16,999 nt of DNA from Veillonellaceae bacterium (GTDB lineage Bacteria; Bacillota; Negativicutes; Veillonellales; Veillonellaceae), in the NCBI GenBank assembly GCA_900766245.1, contig CAAFUR010000031.1, positions 1-16,999 of the forward strand, written 5' to 3'. Shown one piece after another: positions 1 to 6,232 of the stretch. Numbering within the stretch: the first letter of the stretch is position 1; each line of letters starts with the position of its first letter. The translations under genes and the position numbers were made by a program. The notes beneath the pieces were generated by a model that had not been told where the DNA came from, searched no databases, and saw nothing but the letters and a program-made list of their open reading frames with translations.

Positions 1-19
1 AAAAAACTTTAATAATTAA

Positions 20-33
20 CCCCCCCCCCCCCC
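20..33. repeat. Homopolymer tract, 14 consecutive C
   Basis: Fourteen uninterrupted C residues sit in otherwise AT-rich DNA, about 300 nt before the methyltransferase start. Such tracts are prone to slipped-strand length change. The tract is not inside a recognisable reading frame on either strand within the window; on the minus strand the frames through it close quickly. It could lie in the promoter region of an unseen gene to the left or act on the gene to the right. Confidence 0.9.
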
Positions 34-131
34 GCATTTCCGTTGGTTATACTATATATAACTATTTTTTATTTCAAAATTATTCTCATTTACTTATCCT
101 ATAGTATATTCATTTTTACATCCATATATAC

Positions 132-144
132 CGTAACAGTTACG
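132..144. repeat. Perfect inverted repeat CGTAAC-A-GTTACG
   Basis: Six-base arms separated by one base form a compact, perfect dyad. The size and symmetry suit a dimeric regulator's operator. It lies two bases before a second perfect dyad (147-164). The binding protein is unknown. Confidence 0.6.
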
Positions 145-146
145 AC

Positions 147-164
147 AGAAAACATTTGTTTTCT
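147..164. repeat. Perfect 18-bp inverted repeat AGAAAACA-TT-TGTTTTCT
   Basis: Eight-base arms are separated by two T. The 2-nt centre is too short for an efficient hairpin loop and there is no terminator-like context, so a protein-binding operator is more likely than an RNA structure. It is close to the dyad at 132-144. Confidence 0.6.
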
Positions 165-182
165 CTACCAAATAATTCCAGT

Positions 183-210
183 ACATAGTCACTATTACAT
201 AGTCACTATA
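183..210. repeat. Tandem direct repeat of a 14-mer containing TAGT-C-ACTA
   Basis: The unit ACATAGTCACTATt/a occurs twice back to back (183-196 and 197-210) with only the last base differing. Each unit contains the small dyad TAGT-C-ACTA. Two in-phase dyads 14 bp apart could be paired binding sites for a regulator. The function is inference. Confidence 0.6.
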
Positions 211-333
211 GATAATAAGTATGTATTTTATCTCTTTTCTGTTATACTAATGATACGATAAGTAAATTACATAAACCATTTTACAAGACTTTCTGAGTCG
301 GTCTAGGACACCTCATAGAATAAAGGAGTTTTT

Positions 334-2073
334 ATGCGATACAACACACGAATGACTAAAGAGCAAGCCAAAGAAATCTATGCTGACTTAGGGTATCTTT
401 CCCAGCCCTTTCCTTATGCGTCTGCTCCGTTCCTTGAAAGTTACGCTCGTCTATTAGGACTTTCACCGGCTCCTGCCAGTACAGCTCGTATTTTAGAAAT
501 CGGTTCTTCCTACGGCGGTAACTTAATTTCTCAGGCCCTGTTCTATCCACAGGCTACTTTCACAGGTATCGAAATTGCCCCGACCCAAGTGAGCGTGGGC
601 AAAACATACATCGACCAATTGGGCATCACCAACCTTGACTTGTTAGAAGGCGATGTGAATGAAAGTCACGAGCACCTCGGCACCTACGATTACATCATCG
701 CCCATGGCTTCTATTCTTGGGTAGACGAGGAAACGAAAGATAATTTCCTTCGTCTCTGTAAAGAACATCTCGCGGAGAATGGTATCTTGTACATGTCCTA
801 TAACACGTACCCAGGTTGGCATAAAATGGACAGTGTGCGTGCCCTTTTAGAGTTTGCCAACAAAGATGTGGACACATTAAACCATCGAGAAAAAGTGCGT
901 CATGGTAAAACGGTAGCCAGCAAACTAGGCGCTCTCATGCTTGAATACGATACGGTAAAAAACCAACAAGGTCCATTTTTACAATCTTTGCGTCAAACAT
1001 TGCAAAAACAAGATTGCTATGTTGGCCATGACCATTTAGAACCAGTGAACACACCGGTGTACTTTCACCAATGCATAGACCATATGACAAAGCATGGATT
1101 CACCTACCTTTGCGACTGTGATCTAAATTTATCATTCTCTGATGTATATGACGAAACATTGCGCACTAAATTACAAGAACTCGCCCCTCATGACCCACTG
1201 GCGCGAGAACAGTATATCGATTTCATGCTCAATGCAGCATTCCGCAAATCCTTGTTCACTCACAAAGGGGCTACGCCAAAACGCATTACCGAAACATCTA
1301 TCACAGATGCAGGATTCCAACACAACTTGGAACAATTCTTATTCACCCTACGCATTCCATCGGAGCATTTAGAACCCATCTTTGAAGACTTGGCAAAACG
1401 GATGCCAACCTCTGTAACAGATACTAATACTACTCAGGTGCATGCAATGAATAGTGATACTAACTCCGTTAGTACTTATAATGATACATCAGTAGATAAC
1501 TCAGTCAATACAGCTCTTACCGGATCTGCAACTAAAGCATTAGTAGACTTATTCCAACATGAAGGCCCTCACTTCTATGTAAAACACAACACATTAGTGA
1601 CCTACACAGGAGAGCATACCATTCCTGATAGGTGCTTACCATTGTTCTATCAATTCTTAGTAGAACACATTATCCAAGGTGGTATCACCCTGTCCGTACT
1701 AGAAGCCGAGCATCCTTTCAAACATCATGTTTTTGAAGAGAAGAAAAGCTACATCCCTGAGCGCTATATTCCATTTGTAGAGATTATGCCACAAGAAGGG
1801 GTGAATGCCTACATCTACCCTGGCAATCGCTACAATGATCCTATCTCCGATTTCAACGAAGAAGATTTAGAGTTCATGAAACTCCTCAGTAAGCCAACCA
1901 CAAAACATGATGTGATGTGCAAAATCTACGAGGCTATGACAGAAGAAAGCATTAGCCCTCTAGCCTTACAACAATCCAACAAATACACTATGATCCTTGC
2001 TTTCTACGAAGAAATGATTCGACGTATGGAATACTTTGGTTTCTTTGAAGTGGACGAAACACAATTTAATTAA
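334..2073 (+). CDS. Class I SAM-dependent methyltransferase with methyltransferase regulatory domain
   Basis: The 579-residue protein probably transfers methyl from S-adenosylmethionine. The N-terminal Rossmann domain shows motif I LEIGSSYGG (54-62), the acidic strand-2 end FTGIEI (76-81), GDVNE (106-110), and the family-typical YDYIIAHGFYSWV (118-130) and YNTYPGWH (156-163). After it come a helical regulatory-type domain (about 215-355), a Ser/Thr/Asn/Asp-rich linker (about 357-402) and a C-terminal domain (about 405-579). This layout recalls proteins with a methyltransferase regulatory domain, including rickettsial lysine methyltransferases that act on outer-membrane protein OmpB. The substrate here is not shown by sequence. 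The start is ATG with AAAGGAG five bases upstream; an internal ATG at residue 7 is less well spaced. The gene stands alone and converges on the ribosomal operon. There is no signal peptide, so it is probably cytoplasmic. Confidence 0.85.
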   Translation: MRYNTRMTKEQAKEIYADLGYLSQPFPYASAPFLESYARLLGLSPAPASTARILEIGSSYGGNLISQALFYPQATFTGIEIAPTQVSVGKTYIDQLGITNLDLLEGDVNESHEHLGTYDYIIAHGFYSWVDEETKDNFLRLCKEHLAENGILYMSYNTYPGWHKMDSVRALLEFANKDVDTLNHREKVRHGKTVASKLGALMLEYDTVKNQQGPFLQSLRQTLQKQDCYVGHDHLEPVNTPVYFHQCIDHMTKHGFTYLCDCDLNLSFSDVYDETLRTKLQELAPHDPLAREQYIDFMLNAAFRKSLFTHKGATPKRITETSITDAGFQHNLEQFLFTLRIPSEHLEPIFEDLAKRMPTSVTDTNTTQVHAMNSDTNSVSTYNDTSVDNSVNTALTGSATKALVDLFQHEGPHFYVKHNTLVTYTGEHTIPDRCLPLFYQFLVEHIIQGGITLSVLEAEHPFKHHVFEEKKSYIPERYIPFVEIMPQEGVNAYIYPGNRYNDPISDFNEEDLEFMKLLSKPTTKHDVMCKIYEAMTEESISPLALQQSNKYTMILAFYEEMIRRMEYFGFFEVDETQFN

Positions 2074-2077
2074 TACT

Positions 2078-2117
2078 AAAACAGCGACTCCATCCCACGG
2101 GACAGAGTCGCTGTTTT
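2078..2117. terminator. Bidirectional intrinsic terminator after the methyltransferase gene
   Basis: A perfect 13-bp stem (2078-2090 with 2105-2117) encloses a 14-nt loop. It begins with AAAA and ends with TTTT, so it can form a GC-centred hairpin with a short U tail on either strand. It starts five bases after the methyltransferase stop. On the minus strand it would back up the rplQ terminator. Confidence 0.9.
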
Positions 2118-2214
2118 CATGTATTCAATTCATTTTATTTTGCCTCTATACTATATGTTACAAAACCCAAAGAATCCCGCTATCTGACTACAAATGGTTC
2201 TCTATTAGGTAAAG

Positions 2215-2233
2215 TTTCTATATGCCATAGAAA
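2215..2233. repeat. Small inverted repeat TTTCTAT-ATGCC-ATAGAAA
   Basis: Seven-base perfect arms flank a 5-nt loop, just beyond the rplQ terminator when read on the minus strand. It is too AT-rich to be a strong terminator and may be the base of a 3'-end structure or chance. The rest of the convergent gap (2118-2235) shows nothing recognisable. Confidence 0.4.
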
Positions 2234-2235
2234 GC

Positions 2236-2280
2236 AAAAAAGGCTGCAACAGAATGAGTAAAACTCATCCTATCACAACC
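2236..2280 (-). terminator. Intrinsic terminator of the ribosomal superoperon
   Basis: On the minus strand, 13 nt after the rplQ stop, a 17-position stem (2264-2280 with 2242-2258, including several G-U pairs) closes on the loop TTTTA and is followed by six T. This is a textbook Rho-independent terminator and marks the end of the S10-spc-alpha transcript. Confidence 0.92.
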
Positions 2281-2293
2281 AGATTGCTGTTGA

Positions 2294-2632
2294 TTATACA
2301 AGCTCAAGAATAGCTAATGGAGCTGCATCGCCTTTACGAAGGCCAAGTTTGATTACACGAGTGTAACCACCGTTGCGCTCAGCATATTTTGGAGCAATTT
2401 CATCAAATAATTTTTTTACTGCATCTTCGTTCATAAGAAAAGCAAGAACTTGACGACGAGCATGTAAGTCGCCACGTTTGCCTAATGTAATCATTTCATC
2501 AACATATTTGCGAAGCTCTTTTGCTTTTGCTTCTGTTGTTTCAATGCGTTCATGTACGAAGAGAGATGTTACCATACCGCGGAACAACGCTTTACGAGCG
2601 GAACTGTTGCGGCCTAATTTTCTGTATGCCAT
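2294..2632 (-). CDS. rplQ: 50S ribosomal protein L17
   Basis: The 112-residue protein is a full-length bacterial L17, a 50S subunit component near the exit-tunnel side. It begins MAYRKLGRNSSARKALFRGM, the family N-terminus, and has the conserved YTRVIKLGLRKGDAAPLAIL tail. ATG start with AGAGGAG immediately after the rpoA stop, so translation is probably coupled to rpoA. It is the last gene of the operon: a terminator follows and no ecfA-ecfT-truA-rplM-rpsI block lies downstream, unlike many Bacilli and Clostridia. Confidence 0.97.
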   Translation of the reverse strand: MAYRKLGRNSSARKALFRGMVTSLFVHERIETTEAKAKELRKYVDEMITLGKRGDLHARRQVLAFLMNEDAVKKLFDEIAPKYAERNGGYTRVIKLGLRKGDAAPLAILELV

Positions 2633-2646
2633 TAGTCTTTCTCCTC

Positions 2647-3654
2647 TTATTCGCTTTGAGATGTTAAGGAATCATTACTCTCATTGTAAGATTGTAATTT
2701 CTCTAGAATTTCTTCTACAGATTTTTTCCCTAAATTGCGGATTTTTCCTAATTCGTCTTCTGTTTTACCAGTTAAGTCACCGATAGTATGAATGTTAGCA
2801 CGTTTCAAACAATTGAAAGCACGAACAGACAACTCAAGATCTTCAATAGGAATTGTCGTTGGTCCTTTAGGTTCAGCATCAATATCGCCACCTTCTTGAC
2901 CATTTGCACTTGTTAATTCTGCTTCACTTTCCCCTACATTAATCATATCATGAGAATGAGCTAGTCGAGTAAAGTTTCCTAGATAGGAAATCATGATTGC
3001 TGCAGATTTAGCAATTGCATCAGATGCTGTAATAGAACCATTTGTCCAAACTTCTAAAGTAAGCTTATCAAAGTCCATTTCGTTGCCCACGCGGACATCG
3101 CTGACTTCATATTTTGCTCTTAGAATTGGCGAGAAGATAGAATCAATTGGAATTTGACCAATCATATCATCTTCACGTTTATTCTTAGTAGATGGTACAT
3201 ATCCTTTACCGCGTTCGATACGCACATCCATTACAAGATGAGCTGCTTCATCCATTGTAGCAATTACCAATTCTGGATTTAAGACTTCGATTTCAGGAGG
3301 CATGAATTGAATCAAGTCACCTGCTGTTAATACTCCATCTTTACGAACATCGATATGTACATCCATCGGTACAGGTGCTTCATCTTCAAGACGAATGCAC
3401 AACTGTTTAAGGTTCAGAATAATATCGGATACATCCTCACGAACACCTTCAATCGTAGAGAACTCATGAAGTACTCCGTCAATCTTGATGGAAGTAATTG
3501 CTGCTCCATCTAAGGATGAAAGCAAAATGCGACGCAAGCTATTACCGAGAGTAATACCATAACCACGATCCAATGGCTCGCATACGAATTTACCGTAGCG
3601 GCCATCTTCTGTCATTACTACTTTCTCGATTCTAAGTTTTTTTTCTTCGCTCAT
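2647..3654 (-). CDS. rpoA: DNA-directed RNA polymerase alpha subunit
   Basis: The 335-residue subunit dimerises to nucleate RNA polymerase assembly and contacts promoter UP elements and activators. The N-terminal domain (about 1-235) has the assembly motif GYGITLGNSLRRILLSSL (31-48). A polar linker rich in Glu, Gly and Asp (about 238-266) leads to the C-terminal domain (about 268-320) with LELSVRAFNCLKRANIHTIG. R278, N281 and the NLGKKS motif (307-312) match the DNA-contacting residues of the E. coli alpha C-terminal domain. A 15-residue polar tail ends the protein. ATG start with GAGGAGGG upstream. It follows rpsK directly, with no rpsD between them. Confidence 0.98.
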   Translation of the reverse strand: MSEEKKLRIEKVVMTEDGRYGKFVCEPLDRGYGITLGNSLRRILLSSLDGAAITSIKIDGVLHEFSTIEGVREDVSDIILNLKQLCIRLEDEAPVPMDVHIDVRKDGVLTAGDLIQFMPPEIEVLNPELVIATMDEAAHLVMDVRIERGKGYVPSTKNKREDDMIGQIPIDSIFSPILRAKYEVSDVRVGNEMDFDKLTLEVWTNGSITASDAIAKSAAIMISYLGNFTRLAHSHDMINVGESEAELTSANGQEGGDIDAEPKGPTTIPIEDLELSVRAFNCLKRANIHTIGDLTGKTEDELGKIRNLGKKSVEEILEKLQSYNESNDSLTSQSE

Positions 3655-3705
3655 CAGGTATACCCTCCTCTAAAACTTGTCACTTTTCTAAGTATATAGC
3701 TCAGA

Positions 3706-4095
3706 TTATACGCGACGACGTTTTGGAGGACGACAGCCGTTATGAGGAATTGGAGTCACATCTTTAATGCTTGTTACTTCAAGACCAGCTGCTTGCAACG
3801 CGCGAATCGCTGCTTCACGACCAGATCCTGGACCTTTAACAAATACTTCTACAGTGCGAAGACCGTGTTCCATAGCTGCTTTTGCCGCTTGTTCAGCTGC
3901 CATTTGTGCTGCAAATGGAGTGGATTTACGGGAACCACGGAAACCTAGACCACCAGCAGATGCCCAAGAAAGAGCATTACCGTTTACGTCTGTTACTGTA
4001 ACGATAGTGTTGTTAAAAGTGGAGCGAATATGCGCTGCACCAGATTCGATATGTTTCTTTTCTTTTCTTTTGGATCTAACTGTTTTCTTAGCCAC
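3706..4095 (-). CDS. rpsK: 30S ribosomal protein S11
   Basis: The 129-residue protein is a complete S11, part of the 30S platform that lines the mRNA exit and interacts with S18 and 16S rRNA. The family signature is clear: GPGSGREAAIRALQAAGLEV, then DVTPIPHNGCRPPKRRRV at the C-terminus. The start codon is GTG (4093-4095), with AAAGGAGGG six bases upstream and an MAKK start typical of the family. It lies 15 nt after rpsM. Confidence 0.97.
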   Translation of the reverse strand: MAKKTVRSKRKEKKHIESGAAHIRSTFNNTIVTVTDVNGNALSWASAGGLGFRGSRKSTPFAAQMAAEQAAKAAMEHGLRTVEVFVKGPGSGREAAIRALQAAGLEVTSIKDVTPIPHNGCRPPKRRRV

Positions 4096-4110
4096 AATAT
4101 CCCTCCTTTA

Positions 4111-4479
4111 TTATTTCTTCTTACCTGCGATTGCTTTACGAGGACCCTTACGAGTACGAGCATTTGTCTTCGTACGTTGACCACGACATGGAAGTCCCAT
4201 ACGATGACGTTTACCGCGATAGGAGTTGATTTCAATTAAGCGTTTAATGTTAAGTGCTTCTTCACGACGAAGATCACCTTCTACTTTATACTCTGCATCA
4301 AGAAGCTCACGGATTTTAGCTACTTCATCTTCACTTAAATCACGAACGCGAGTATCTGGGTTGATACCAGTTTTTGCTAATACTTCTTTAGAAAGAGTAA
4401 GACCGATACCGTAAATATAAGTTAAACCAATTTCCACACGTTTGTCACGTGGTAAATCTACACCGGCTATACGTGCCAT
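4111..4479 (-). CDS. rpsM: 30S ribosomal protein S13
   Basis: The 122-residue protein is a full-length S13, located in the 30S head, where its basic tail contacts P-site tRNA and its body forms bridges to the 50S. It begins MARIAGVDLPRDKRVEIGLT, contains the helix-hairpin-helix region YGIG and ends with the conserved RGQRTKTNARTRKGPRK basic tail. ATG start with AGGAGGTG upstream. First gene of the alpha group, after rpmJ. Confidence 0.97.
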   Translation of the reverse strand: MARIAGVDLPRDKRVEIGLTYIYGIGLTLSKEVLAKTGINPDTRVRDLSEDEVAKIRELLDAEYKVEGDLRREEALNIKRLIEINSYRGKRHRMGLPCRGQRTKTNARTRKGPRKAIAGKKK

Positions 4480-4501
4480 CTATTCATCCACCTCCTATCA
4501 A

Positions 4502-4615
4502 TTATCCTTGTTTTTGTTTATGTTTTGGGTTTTCGCAAATAACCATTACACGGCCTTTACGTTTAATAATTTTACATTTTTCGCATATCTTTTTAACTGA
4601 TGGTTTAACCTTCAT
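4502..4615 (-). CDS. rpmJ: 50S ribosomal protein L36, zinc-binding form
   Basis: The 37-residue protein begins MKVKPSVKKICEKCKIIKRK and ends HKQKQG. C11, C14, C27 and H32 form the C-C-C-H zinc ribbon of the 'C+' form of L36. It binds 23S rRNA near the L7/L12 stalk base. ATG start with AAAGGAGG six bases upstream. It lies in its usual place between infA and rpsM. The zinc-dependent form contrasts with the zinc-free S14 of the same operon. Confidence 0.96.
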   Translation of the reverse strand: MKVKPSVKKICEKCKIIKRKGRVMVICENPKHKQKQG

Positions 4616-4641
4616 AAGTACCTCCTTTGTGGATCCTATGC

Positions 4642-4860
4642 TTACTTAAAGCGATAGGTGATGCGACCACGGCTTAAGTCATATGGTGTCAGTTCCATAG
4701 TAACTTTATCACCAGGAAGGATACGGATAAAATTCATACGCATTTTACCTGACACATGAGCCAAAACCACATGCCCATTTTCCAATTCAACTTGGAACAT
4801 AGCATTTGGTAGTGCCTCAACGACCGTACCTTCCACTTCAATAACGTCTTCTTTTGACAT
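4642..4860 (-). CDS. infA: Translation initiation factor IF-1
   Basis: The 72-residue protein is a single OB (S1-like) fold that binds the 30S A site during initiation and modulates IF2 and IF3. It begins MSKEDVIEVEGTVVEALPNA and carries the conserved HVSGKMRMNFIRILPGDKV and DLSRGRITYRFK. The length is exactly that of Firmicute IF1. ATG start with GGAGG upstream. It follows map with 23 nt between, so the small KOW-domain ORF often found between map and infA in Bacilli and Clostridia is absent. Confidence 0.97.
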   Translation of the reverse strand: MSKEDVIEVEGTVVEALPNAMFQVELENGHVVLAHVSGKMRMNFIRILPGDKVTMELTPYDLSRGRITYRFK

Positions 4861-4883
4861 ATCTTTTATCCTCCGGTTACTGG

Positions 4884-5654
4884 TTATTGTATTAACCTCG
4901 GTGTATCACGCATAGTAAGTATTTCAGTACCATTTTCAGTAATGGCAATGGTATGTTCAAAGTGAGCAGCTGGCTTACGGTCCATTGTGACCGCAGTCCA
5001 GTTGTCTTCAAGAACTCTTACTTTGTGCGTGCCCATAGTAATCATTGGCTCAATACAGATGACCATTCCTGGTCTAAGTTCTGGACCTTTGCCCTTAGTA
5101 CCATAATTTGGAACTTGTGGATCTTCATGCATGCTTTTTCCTAAACCATGTCCTACAAAATCTCGCACAACACCATATCTATGACGTTCTGCATGAGATT
5201 GTACTGCATGGGAAATATCTCCTATATGATTACCCGCTACAGCTTGTTCAATCCCCTTAAAGAGACATTCTTCTGTAACCTTTAGCAATGCATATACTTT
5301 AGGACTTACTTCTCCTACTGGAACAGTAATCGCAGAATCTCCATGATATCCATTAATGGATGATACTAAATCAATGCTGATGACATCGCCATCTTTTAGT
5401 ATACGAGATGCACTTGGAATCCCATGTACCACTTCATGATTTATGGAAGCACAGATAGTTGCTGGATACCCATAGTAACCAATGCAGCTTGGAATTCCTC
5501 CATGACTGCGAATATATTCTTCGGCAAATTGGTCTAACTCAAGCGTTGATACGCCCGGCTTTACTAGTTTAGCAAGCTCGGTTAACGTCGCTGCTGTCAG
5601 TTGAGATGCCTTTCGGATATGCTCAATTTCTTCGGGCGATTTAAAAATAATCAT
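4884..5654 (-). CDS. map: Methionine aminopeptidase, type I
   Basis: The 256-residue cytosolic metalloenzyme removes the initiator methionine from nascent proteins with small second residues. The pita-bread fold's five metal ligands are present at the spacing seen in E. coli MetAP: D95, D106, H169, E202 and E233. The substrate-side His77 lies in EVVHGIP, and GHGLGKSMHEDP (168-179) is the type I motif. There is no N-terminal zinc-finger extension (type Ia). ATG start only 3 nt after the adk stop, with the SD TTGGAG inside adk, so the two are probably coupled. Confidence 0.97.
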   Translation of the reverse strand: MIIFKSPEEIEHIRKASQLTAATLTELAKLVKPGVSTLELDQFAEEYIRSHGGIPSCIGYYGYPATICASINHEVVHGIPSASRILKDGDVISIDLVSSINGYHGDSAITVPVGEVSPKVYALLKVTEECLFKGIEQAVAGNHIGDISHAVQSHAERHRYGVVRDFVGHGLGKSMHEDPQVPNYGTKGKGPELRPGMVICIEPMITMGTHKVRVLEDNWTAVTMDRKPAAHFEHTIAITENGTEILTMRDTPRLIQ

Positions 5655-5657
5655 TGA

Positions 5658-6221
5658 TTATTTCTCCAAAGCCGTAACGATATTTGCAAATACTGTGTCC
5701 ACATCCTGTAAGCCGTTGATTTCTACATATTGACCGCTATTACGGTAGTAATCGATCAATGGTTTAGTAGACTCTTCGTATACAGCAAGACGTTTCTGTA
5801 CTGTTTCCGGTTTGTCATCATCACGATTTTCAAGACGTGCTCTTTCACTGATGCGTCGAACCAACTCTTCAGAAGGAACACTCAAATTAAGTACAGCATC
5901 AAGAACGATGTTCATTTCTTTTAAAATCGCATCCAAGGAAACAGCTTGTGCTGTAGTTCGAGGGAAGCCATCTAAAATGAAACCTTGTTTACAGTCATCC
6001 TTGGACAAGCGTTCACGAACGATGCCAATGGTAACGCTATCTGGAACAAGTTGTCCAGCATCCATATATTTCTTAGCTTCTAATCCTAATGGAGTAGATT
6101 CTTTCACAGCGGCACGGAACATGTCACCTGTAGAAATTTGAGGGATACCATATTTTTCAATCAGACGAGCTGCCTGCGTGCCTTTACCAGCACCTGGAGG
6201 TCCCATTAATAAAATATACAT
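5658..6221 (-). CDS. adk: Adenylate kinase, short-LID form
   Basis: The 187-residue enzyme interconverts ATP + AMP and 2 ADP. Visible motifs are the P-loop GPPGAGKGT (7-15), the AMP-site STGDMFR (30-36), GFILDGFPRT (80-89) and DDKPETVQKRL (135-145). The LID (about 123-138) is only a short arginine-rich loop, without the roughly 27-residue insert and four zinc cysteines seen in most Gram-positive enzymes of about 215 residues. The reading frame is intact, so this is a true short form and not a deletion artefact. ATG start; the SD AGGAG overlaps the secY stop codon. Confidence 0.96.
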   Translation of the reverse strand: MYILLMGPPGAGKGTQAARLIEKYGIPQISTGDMFRAAVKESTPLGLEAKKYMDAGQLVPDSVTIGIVRERLSKDDCKQGFILDGFPRTTAQAVSLDAILKEMNIVLDAVLNLSVPSEELVRRISERARLENRDDDKPETVQKRLAVYEESTKPLIDYYRNSGQYVEINGLQDVDTVFANIVTALEK

Positions 6222-6232
6222 ATCATAATCTC

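Larger units (their letters stand above)
1..333. other. AT-rich intergenic region upstream of the methyltransferase gene
   Basis: No convincing gene lies here. The only open frame (43-261, plus) starts at TTG without an SD and gives a compositionally biased I/Y/F-rich peptide. The region holds a C14 tract (20-33), a 13-bp dyad (132-144), an 18-bp dyad (147-164) and a tandem 14-mer (183-210), listed separately. Several AT-rich hexamers could serve as a -10 (for example TATACT at 243-248), but none has a good -35 at 16-18 nt, so no promoter is called. The SD for the downstream gene is at 323-328. Confidence 0.7.

Noticed and set aside
183..210. CRISPR-like repeat
   Set aside because: Only two contiguous 14-mers with no spacers; not a CRISPR array.
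43..261. Plus-strand 72-codon open frame upstream of the methyltransferase
   Set aside because: It starts at TTG without an SD, is dominated by I, Y, F and T as expected from AT-rich non-coding DNA, and runs across the dyads.
3767..4180. Antisense open frame opposite rpsK and the rpsM end
   Set aside because: It spans two real genes and their SD; its composition reflects reversed ribosomal-protein codons.
4861..4883. Possible small KOW-domain gene between map and infA
   Set aside because: Only 23 nt separate the genes, enough for the infA SD alone; nothing is encoded there.
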